Part shown: positions 1 to 5,205 of the stretch, piece after piece
Layout of the letters: each line of letters opens with the position of its first letter
Position numbering within the stretch: the stretch's first letter is position 1
Source: Planctomycetota bacterium
GTDB lineage: Bacteria; Planctomycetota; Phycisphaerae; WQYP01
Reading direction: 5' to 3'
Assembly (NCBI GenBank): GCA_021826605.1
Contig: JAKAZF010000125.1
Location: forward strand, 1 to 7,310
DNA length: 7,310 nt
The notes under the pieces: model-generated
Told to the model about the DNA's origin: nothing
Seen by the model: the letters and a program-made list of their open reading frames with translations, nothing else
Database searches by the model: none
Translations under genes and position numbers: made by a program

Positions 1-463
1 TGGACGCGGGATGGGCATCGGCGTCCATGAAGGCCAGAAAAACGTCCTGATCGGTGGTGATTTCTACCGCCGCCAATTGGTTATGAACCTTCTGACCGCG
101 AGCCGCGGCAGTTCCGGCTACCACAAGGTCAATGCGGTGCCGCGTGTGGCTGGTTTCAGCGGCACGAATCAGATCGCATACCGGATCATCCGCCGACTGC
201 ACAGTAAAAATAACCCGATAATTCGGATAATCCTGCTTCAACAGGGCGGCAATATTCTCGCTGGTATTGGCATCTACCGATTTAATCGGCGCGATAACCG
301 CCACCATGGGAAATTTATCCGCCAGCGGCTGACCTACCACACGCGGCATGCGCAAATTGAAAAATTGCGCCACCCGCGCCGCCCAGACGGCGATCAGCAA
401 GGCCGTGCCCCACAGCAGCAACGCGAAGGCCATAAACCAATGTGCGAAAAACAGCTGGATCAT
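1..463 (-). CDS. Membrane-anchored glycosyltransferase, GT2/GT21 type (ceramide glucosyltransferase/HpnI-like), N-terminal part only
   Basis: The first 154 residues are visible and the gene runs off the left edge. Residues 8-35 form one hydrophobic helix, which should anchor the protein in the inner membrane with the catalytic domain in the cytoplasm. From residue 52 the fold looks like a nucleotide-sugar transferase: a beta strand ending in APIK (58-61), then ENIAALLKQDYPNYRVIF (69-86) and ADDP (91-94), the usual order in ceramide glucosyltransferases and hopanoid HpnI. RGQKVHNQ (122-129) and FMDADAHP (145-152) follow; D147 and D149 form the DxD-like metal and sugar-nucleotide site. The family adds a sugar from a UDP-sugar to a lipid acceptor; the acceptor cannot be told here. 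The start at 463 is chosen because an in-frame TGA lies at 473-475. No clear Shine-Dalgarno is seen. It starts 19 bases after the peroxidase stop, so it is probably cotranscribed with it. The third catalytic motif (Q/RxxRW) and later membrane helices lie outside the window. Confidence 0.85.
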   Translation of the reverse strand, partial: MIQLFFAHWFMAFALLLWGTALLIAVWAARVAQFFNLRMPRVVGQPLADKFPMVAVIAPIKSVDANTSENIAALLKQDYPNYRVIFTVQSADDPVCDLIRAAETSHTRHRIDLVVAGTAAARGQKVHNQLAAVEITTDQDVFLAFMDADAHPAS

Positions 464-482
464 CGCCCGGAATCATACCCGA

Positions 483-1088
483 TTATTGAGCTAATTGTGC
501 CTTCACCGCATCAACGATGATGGCCGATTCCGGCGTAATGGGTGATCGGAATCGGGCCACAATTTTGCCGTCACGCGCAATCAGGAATTTTTCAAAATTC
601 CATTTCACAACTCCGGCAAACCGCGGGTCAGTCTTGCGGCCCGTAAGGTAATGATACAAGGGGCACTGGTGCGGACCTTTAACATCCACCTTGGAAAACA
701 TCGGAAATGTTACGCCGTAGTGGGCTGTACAGAAAATGCTGATTTGTTTATCCGTCCCCGGCTCCTGGTGGCCGAAGTCGTTGGACGGAAAGCCCAGAAT
801 CACAAAGCCCTTAGATTTAAAGCGTTTGTATAACGCTTCCAGCCCGGCGTATTGCGGCGTAAAACCGCACTTGCTGGCCGTGTTGACCATCAAAATCACT
901 TTGCCTTGATACTGACTTAAATGAACTTTTCTTCCGCCCAGCGATGGCATGGTAAAGGATAGAACCGGTGCCACTGCGGAATTCATCGCTGCGGCCTGTG
1001 AGCGAGCCTGAATTCCCGCCATGGCCGCCGCCGTTAAAATCACTGCCGTTAATAGTGTGCTTAAATGTTTCACAGTGCATGTCCTCAT
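483..1088 (-). CDS. Exported thioredoxin-type glutathione peroxidase
   Basis: A 201-residue member of the glutathione peroxidase family, which reduces hydrogen peroxide or lipid hydroperoxides. The peroxidatic Cys is C74 in NTASKCGFT (69-77), a Cys rather than selenocysteine form. The other catalytic-tetrad positions are Q108 in FGHQEPGT (105-112), and W163 and N164 in KWNFEKFL (162-169). C120 in IFCTAHYGVTFP (118-129) sits where yeast Gpx3 and plant enzymes carry the resolving Cys, so thioredoxin rather than glutathione is the likely reductant. Residues 1-34 look like a Sec signal peptide: Arg and Lys near the start, a hydrophobic stretch, then small residues (ARSQA). The enzyme is therefore probably periplasmic, or lipid-free and exported. 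The start at 1088 is preferred over an in-frame ATG at 1214, because it has a GGAG seven bases upstream, gives an N-terminal signal peptide and avoids overlapping galM. It lies 43 bases behind galM and 19 bases ahead of the glycosyltransferase. Confidence 0.93.
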   Translation of the reverse strand: MRTCTVKHLSTLLTAVILTAAAMAGIQARSQAAAMNSAVAPVLSFTMPSLGGRKVHLSQYQGKVILMVNTASKCGFTPQYAGLEALYKRFKSKGFVILGFPSNDFGHQEPGTDKQISIFCTAHYGVTFPMFSKVDVKGPHQCPLYHYLTGRKTDPRFAGVVKWNFEKFLIARDGKIVARFRSPITPESAIIVDAVKAQLAQ

Positions 1089-1095
1089 TTTTATT

Positions 1096-1099
1096 CTCC
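1096..1099 (-). promoter_or_regulatory. Shine-Dalgarno of the peroxidase gene
   Basis: GGAG on the minus strand, seven bases before the ATG at 1088. It is the best ribosome-binding site in the left-hand block and decides the peroxidase start: the upstream in-frame ATG at 1214 lies inside galM and would bury the signal peptide 42 residues into the protein. Confidence 0.75.
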
Positions 1100-1131
1100 A
1101 ATCATAAATGCCAAATAATCTGCTGGTATGC

Positions 1132-2172
1132 CTACACCGGTTTGGGAAATCGATACTCCGCAATATGGTGATAGTGCTGGCCCGGGTGCAAAATAATCGA
1201 AGGAAAGTGCCCATGATGCACCGCGTTGGGAAAATGCTGCGTTTCCAGGCACAGTCCCCCGTGCTTCTGATACGCCCCCCCGATTCCGCTTACGCTGCCA
1301 TCAAGAAAATTGCCGGTATAAAGCTGCACCCCCGGCTGTGTGGTCCACACTTCCATGGCCCGGCCGGTTGTTGCCTCCGTGAGCCGCGCGGCAAGATGCA
1401 GCGGATCATCCCCGGTTCGCAGGACAAAGTTATGGTCGTAGCCGCCGGGCACTTGAGCAATCCGTGAGCCGATGGCCGTGGGATGCGTAAAGTCCAGCGG
1501 GGTGTCGCGGACACTGGAGATTTCACCGGTGGGAATCAGCGTGTCATCCACCGGGGTGAAATGATCCGCATGAATAGTCAATTCATGATCCAGAATATCG
1601 CCGTTACCGGCACCGTGAAAATTAAAATAGGCATGATTGGTAAGATTTACCGGCGTTGGATAATCCGTGCGGGCTTCCATAATCAGGCGAATGGTATGAT
1701 TATCAGGCATCAGGTAAACGGCTTTAAAATCGACCGTTCCGGGGTAACCTTCCTCCATATCCGGACTATGGTAGGTAAATTCCACCGCCGGCACGCCATT
1801 GACTTTGGTCTGCTGTGATTTCCACACCCTGCGGGCCAGCCCCACTTTGCCGCCATGCAGGCTGTGCGTGCCGTTGTTGGCATACAAGGCATACTCTTTT
1901 TTATTGAGCCGAAAGCGGGCGTTGGCAATGCGATTGGCTACGCGGCCCACCACGCAACCCAGCGATGGATGCTGTCCCAGGTACGGTCCCAGTTTGTCAA
2001 ATCCCAGGGTAATATCCGCTGGATCACCCTTGCGGTCCGGCGTGTGCAATTCAGTGATCGTCGCCCCGTATGAGCAAATTTTAAGCGTTAATCCCGCCGG
2101 ACTGCTCAGGGTGAATAGTTCCACCGGCTGCGCTTCTTTGGTATGACCAAATATTTCATGTGTTATGTTCAT
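1132..2172 (-). CDS. galM: Aldose 1-epimerase (mutarotase)
   Basis: A 346-residue enzyme that interconverts the alpha and beta anomers of glucose or galactose, feeding the Leloir pathway and sugar uptake generally. The length is normal for the family. Hallmarks in order: GRVANRI (76-82) with the substrate-binding R81; NNGTHSLHGG (99-108) with H106; VNLTNHAYFNFHG (175-187) with the catalytic acid H180; GGYDHNFVL (243-251) with D246; and GGLCLETQHFPNAVHH (305-320) with the catalytic base E310. All residues expected from the Lactococcus GalM structure are present, so the enzyme should be active. No signal peptide is seen, so it is cytoplasmic. The ATG at 2172 has no clear Shine-Dalgarno, but TAGAAT lies seven bases upstream of it. 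That raises the possibility of a leaderless start. It is the first gene after the 217-base gap and probably heads a unit with the peroxidase and glycosyltransferase genes. Confidence 0.96.
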   Translation of the reverse strand: MNITHEIFGHTKEAQPVELFTLSSPAGLTLKICSYGATITELHTPDRKGDPADITLGFDKLGPYLGQHPSLGCVVGRVANRIANARFRLNKKEYALYANNGTHSLHGGKVGLARRVWKSQQTKVNGVPAVEFTYHSPDMEEGYPGTVDFKAVYLMPDNHTIRLIMEARTDYPTPVNLTNHAYFNFHGAGNGDILDHELTIHADHFTPVDDTLIPTGEISSVRDTPLDFTHPTAIGSRIAQVPGGYDHNFVLRTGDDPLHLAARLTEATTGRAMEVWTTQPGVQLYTGNFLDGSVSGIGGAYQKHGGLCLETQHFPNAVHHGHFPSIILHPGQHYHHIAEYRFPKPV

Positions 2173-2257
2173 GCCAATAATTCTAACCCGCCGCGTCCGG
2201 CTTGGCTATCAAACGCAGTAACCCGCCCCCGGCAACATTTTCGCTCCCCGGTGACGC

Positions 2258-2273
2258 CCGGAAAAATTTCCGG
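2258..2273. promoter_or_regulatory. Inverted repeat in the galM upstream region, possible operator
   Basis: A perfect 7-bp inverted repeat, CCGGAAA and TTTCCGG around two bases, ending about 85 bases before the galM ATG. GC ends and an A/T centre are typical of binding sites for dimeric repressors. It could instead be a small RNA hairpin. No regulator gene is present in the window to pair it with, so the role is a guess. Confidence 0.3.
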
Positions 2274-2300
2274 TACTTGACCTATCGTCCCCTCACAAAG

Positions 2301-2319
2301 CCACCGGCTTTGCCGGTGG
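2301..2319 (-). terminator. GC-rich hairpin behind the metallopeptidase gene; weak terminator or REP-like palindrome
   Basis: CCACCGGC and GCCGGTGG form a perfect 8-bp stem with a 3-base loop, 71 bases after the metallopeptidase stop. On the minus strand the stem is followed by CTTTGTGAGG, which is only a poor U-tract, so termination would be weak or factor-assisted. An alternative fold pairs AAAGCC with GGCTTT at 2297-2311. The strong symmetry and the adjacent GC-rich sequence up to about 2345 also fit a dispersed palindromic repeat. The rest of the 217-base gap (2173-2389) shows no gene. Confidence 0.4.
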
Positions 2320-2389
2320 TGCGGCTCCCGATGGCTGCGCCAACTGGAGAATTATCGTGGTGCCGTTCCTGAATGCCGCTGCCCGCTTC

Positions 2390-3637
2390 TCACCGGGCCA
2401 CAGTCTCCAGCCCTTCGACGGACAACGGCTTTTTACTGCCTCGAACAACTTTAACACCGACATCTTCCGGCCGACCATCGCGGACACGGAAGCTGCCGAT
2501 CAGCTTGGTGCCGTCGGGCATCAGACAGATGAGCTTGGGCAAACGCGACGCGGAATCCATGGACCATGTGCCGACGCGGGTAGATTCATGCAACGCATGG
2601 TTTAGTAAACTTGGCGGCAGCCAGAGTCGATTAGGGAAATGATAAACTTTCAGTGTGCCATCCTGCGCGGCGGCAAAAAAATGCCGGGCGGAATAAAATC
2701 GCTGCTTAAGGGTGACCGCCCGCGCCAGGAAATTCGTTAACGCTTGCGTCTGCACACGGGCATAAAGTTCCGCGGTAGCATTGGGCGGCAGATTCATCCA
2801 GTATTTGACATACAATCGCTGAAATGCCAGGTCATTATCGCCAAACACCCGATCCCATGCCGTTTCCGCATCAAAGCCTTGCCGATATAGCCGCAGGTAT
2901 TGCGTAAACGGGACGCCATAGCGTCCGTGGTTGGCATACGCGAGAAAATAAATCATCGACCAGGCTTCATCATAATTGGTGCCCATGAGGGCGTCATTCC
3001 ATTTGCTGTAGCTCATTTCGCGCATGGCGTGAATGGTTTTGAATTTATTGTGCAGGATTTCATATTTGATCAGCGCTTCGCGATACGGCGGAATCCAGCC
3101 GGTGACAAAACTCGAACCGGTAAATAAGCCCTCGCCAAAAAACTCGGCCGTTCCCTCATTGGCCCATGCGGGAAGAAACCGATGAATAAAAGCGAACGTG
3201 AACTGGTGAAATCCCTCATGTTGAATAACATGCCAGATCTGATGATTTAACTCACCGCCGCCAATGGCCATCAGCCATTGGCCTTTGTATGAGTATTCAA
3301 ATACGCCGGCGCTGCCCGGCATTCCGCCGTCCTTGTAATACTCATGGGAATTCTTGAAAATATAAAATGGCAGTTTCTGCGTCACGGCCCCGCCAAAAAT
3401 GCCGTGCAGGCGCTGCTGGTACGCCTCGGCGACAAAATTCATCCGCAGCCAGATTTGCCGCAATTTTTTCAGACTCACATCCGTGTGAAAGGTATAAAAG
3501 CCCGGAGCGTTATACACTTTCAGATGCGTGGAGCCAAGATTATTTTTAGGATAGCTTTCAGCGCGTGAACCTGCCAATGCAATTCCTGCGGCTACAACGA
3601 ATCCCATGACCCACGTGTAACAGCGTTGTATCTTCAT
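2390..3637 (-). CDS. Secreted zinc-metallopeptidase-like protein (DUF1570 / peptidase MA-like)
   Basis: A 415-residue exported protein. Residues 1-27 form a signal peptide with Lys and Arg near the start, a hydrophobic core and AGSRA before the likely cut. The core (about 40-290) resembles the DUF1570 and peptidase-MA groups. HEGFH (140-144) is an HExxH zinc site with catalytic E141. LPAWANEGTAEFFGEG (155-170) supplies the usual downstream Glu, probably E161, with 16 residues between H144 and it. The third-ligand distance fits gluzincins, so a functional active site is plausible, but no substrate is known. After a helical part (about 220-315) comes a beta-rich C-terminal region (about 325-405) of unknown role. 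The start at 3637 is chosen over an in-frame ATG at 3706 because it gives an N-terminal signal peptide and avoids a 53-base overlap with gatB. The stop of gatB is only 16 bases upstream, so the two are probably cotranscribed. The family is common in planctomycetes. Confidence 0.8.
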   Translation of the reverse strand: MKIQRCYTWVMGFVVAAGIALAGSRAESYPKNNLGSTHLKVYNAPGFYTFHTDVSLKKLRQIWLRMNFVAEAYQQRLHGIFGGAVTQKLPFYIFKNSHEYYKDGGMPGSAGVFEYSYKGQWLMAIGGGELNHQIWHVIQHEGFHQFTFAFIHRFLPAWANEGTAEFFGEGLFTGSSFVTGWIPPYREALIKYEILHNKFKTIHAMREMSYSKWNDALMGTNYDEAWSMIYFLAYANHGRYGVPFTQYLRLYRQGFDAETAWDRVFGDNDLAFQRLYVKYWMNLPPNATAELYARVQTQALTNFLARAVTLKQRFYSARHFFAAAQDGTLKVYHFPNRLWLPPSLLNHALHESTRVGTWSMDSASRLPKLICLMPDGTKLIGSFRVRDGRPEDVGVKVVRGSKKPLSVEGLETVAR

Positions 3638-3647
3638 TAATCCATCG

Positions 3648-3652
3648 TCCCT
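3648..3652 (-). promoter_or_regulatory. Possible Shine-Dalgarno of the metallopeptidase gene
   Basis: AGGGA on the minus strand, ten bases before the ATG at 3637 and just past the gatB stop. The spacing is a little long, so it is weak evidence, but it supports the signal-peptide start over the longer one inside gatB. Confidence 0.4.
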
Positions 3653-3653
3653 G

Positions 3654-5177
3654 TCAGGAGTCTTGCGCCGCGGCGGCGTTGAGTTTGGCTTCCAGAATTT
3701 CCCCAACCAGTTTGGGATCAGCCTTGCCCTGACTGGCCTTCATGACCGCACCACGTAAAAAGCCTAATGAGGCCTGCTTTTTCTTCGGATTATTCTTAAA
3801 ATCGCTGATCGCCTGCGGATTGGCCGTCAGTGCCTGCATCACCCAGGCTTCCGTCTGGTTTTGATCCCGGACCTGCACCAGACCTAATTCCTGGGCCGCC
3901 TGAGCCGGATCAGCATCCACGTGCTTGACCAGATATTCAAATATTGGAACCGCGGATGTCGCGCTGATTCCGCCGGATTCAATAAGTTCCGCCAGTTTGG
4001 CGTATTGTTGCGCGGTAACGGGTAGATCACTGATTAACACTGTGGCGGCCTCGGCAGAAGCCGCTTCATTGGCTATTTTCGCCGCCGGCCCTAAAAAAAG
4101 ATTGGTCAGCCGGCGCGCCGGCGCTCCCAGTGCTGCGGCACGATCAAATAAATCCGCCACATCGCGTTCTTCCGTCAGTGAGAATGCTTCCTTGGCGGAC
4201 ATGCCGAAGTTTTCCTGATACCGCTTTCTCCGGGCGATCGGCAACTCCACCACGCCGGCGCGCAGGTCATTGACCCATTGCGGTGCCACATGCAGCGGAA
4301 CTAAATCCGGGTCGGGAAAATAGCGGTAATCATGGGCTTCTTCTTTTTCTCTCTGCAGCAGGGTCATGCCCTTGTCATCATCCCAGCCGCGGGTGGATTT
4401 TACCTTACTGGGCGCATCCTCCGGATGGGCGAGAAATTCGCCAAACTGCCGCTGAATTTCATAGCTGCACGCCCGCTCAACCGAGCGGAAACTGTTAAGA
4501 TTTTTAACCTCGGTGATGGCTGTTTTAATCGTTTTACCATGATGGTAGATATGTAAATTGATATTAGGCTCAAACCGCATGTGCCCCTGCTGCATAATGC
4601 CGTGCGACACCGCCAGATACCGGCAAATTCTGCGGAGTTCCTCCCCAAAAAGCCGGGCTTCTTCCGGACTGTGCAGATCCGGCTCGGTGACAATTTCCAG
4701 TAATGGCGTTCCCGCACGATTCAAATCCACCAGAGATTCCGTCATGCCGGCTTCATGCATCAACTTGCCCGCATCTTCTTCCAGATGCGCCCGGCGTATA
4801 CGAATTGTTTTACTGCTGCCATCAGGCAACGGTAGTTCAATAGCACCGGGACCGCATAGCGGTTGATCATATTGGCTGATCTGATAATTTTTTGGCAAAT
4901 CCGGGTAATAGTAGCTTTTGCGGTCCCACTTGGTCTGCGCGGCAATTTGGCAGTTCAAGGCCAGGCCCACCATCATCGCCATTTCCACCGCGCGCTTGTT
5001 AATCACAGGTAATACGCCCGGCAGCCCCAGAATCACCGGGTCCACCTGCGAATTCGGTTCGCCGCCAAACCCATTGGCGGCTCCCGTAAACATTTTGGAT
5101 TTTGTCGCCAACTGCACATGGATTTCCATGCCAATAAGCACCTTATATTGCGGTTCAACAGCACTGGTCGTGGACAT
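3654..5177 (-). CDS. gatB: Aspartyl/glutamyl-tRNA(Asn/Gln) amidotransferase subunit B
   Basis: A 507-residue subunit of the GatCAB complex. GatCAB converts Glu-tRNA(Gln), and often Asp-tRNA(Asn), to the amidated forms in bacteria lacking GlnRS or AsnRS. GatB binds the tRNA and carries the ATP-dependent phosphorylation site. Motifs in order: IGMEIHVQL (15-23); LPGVLPVIN (52-60); WDRKSYYYPDLPKNYQISQ (84-102); HLEEDAGK (131-138); DLNRAGTPLLEIVTEPD (151-167); EVKNLNSFRS (223-232); and EEAHDYRYFPDPDLVPL (279-295). The C-terminal tRNA-binding YqeY-like tail has GFLRGAVMK (472-480) and GKADPKLV (484-491). Full length and intact. The stretch MRFEPNINLHI (200-210) differs from the more usual MRxDxNVS form. 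GatA and GatC are not in the window and must be encoded elsewhere. The start at 5177 has TAAGGA seven bases upstream. It lies 28 bases behind the large unknown gene and 16 ahead of the metallopeptidase. Confidence 0.97.
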   Translation of the reverse strand: MSTTSAVEPQYKVLIGMEIHVQLATKSKMFTGAANGFGGEPNSQVDPVILGLPGVLPVINKRAVEMAMMVGLALNCQIAAQTKWDRKSYYYPDLPKNYQISQYDQPLCGPGAIELPLPDGSSKTIRIRRAHLEEDAGKLMHEAGMTESLVDLNRAGTPLLEIVTEPDLHSPEEARLFGEELRRICRYLAVSHGIMQQGHMRFEPNINLHIYHHGKTIKTAITEVKNLNSFRSVERACSYEIQRQFGEFLAHPEDAPSKVKSTRGWDDDKGMTLLQREKEEAHDYRYFPDPDLVPLHVAPQWVNDLRAGVVELPIARRKRYQENFGMSAKEAFSLTEERDVADLFDRAAALGAPARRLTNLFLGPAAKIANEAASAEAATVLISDLPVTAQQYAKLAELIESGGISATSAVPIFEYLVKHVDADPAQAAQELGLVQVRDQNQTEAWVMQALTANPQAISDFKNNPKKKQASLGFLRGAVMKASQGKADPKLVGEILEAKLNAAAAQDS

Positions 5178-5184
5178 TCATGAA

Positions 5185-5190
5185 TCCTTA
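5185..5190 (-). promoter_or_regulatory. Shine-Dalgarno of gatB
   Basis: TAAGGA on the minus strand, seven bases before the gatB ATG at 5177. A second ATG at 5181 is out of frame and only three bases from the site, so it is ruled out as the start. The site lies in the 28-base gap after the upstream stop, which argues for independent ribosome loading within one mRNA. Confidence 0.75.
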
Positions 5191-5205
5191 CTTCTAATTA
5201 CATTA

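Noticed and set aside
11..520. 169-residue plus-strand frame at the left edge
   Set aside because: It is antisense to the glycosyltransferase, whose translation shows clear family motifs; the plus-strand protein is Arg- and Gln-rich with no recognisable domain.
1100..1115. TATGAT as a promoter -10 box for the peroxidase
   Set aside because: A start about seven bases downstream would fall within the Shine-Dalgarno and remove it from the mRNA, and there is no good -35 box.
1089..1214. N-terminal extension of the peroxidase frame up to an ATG at 1214
   Set aside because: It overlaps the end of galM in another frame, encodes no signal peptide or family sequence, and the ATG at 1088 has its own GGAG site.
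2293..2487. 64-residue minus-strand frame across the metallopeptidase C-terminus and the intergenic hairpin
   Set aside because: It overlaps a real gene in another frame, has no ribosome-binding site and its second half is simply the hairpin region read as protein.
3638..3706. Longer start of the metallopeptidase at 3706
   Set aside because: It would overlap the end of gatB by 53 bases and put a charged, proline-rich stretch ahead of a clear signal peptide.
4093..4099. A7 run inside gatB as a possible frameshift or slippage site
   Set aside because: The GatB reading frame is intact and family-like on both sides, so neither a sequencing error nor programmed slippage is needed.
4109..4122. 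14-bp perfect palindrome GCCGGCGCGCCGGC inside gatB
   Set aside because: It lies in coding sequence for an Ala-Pro-Ala-Arg-Arg stretch, where GC-rich codons explain the symmetry; no related copy is seen nearby.
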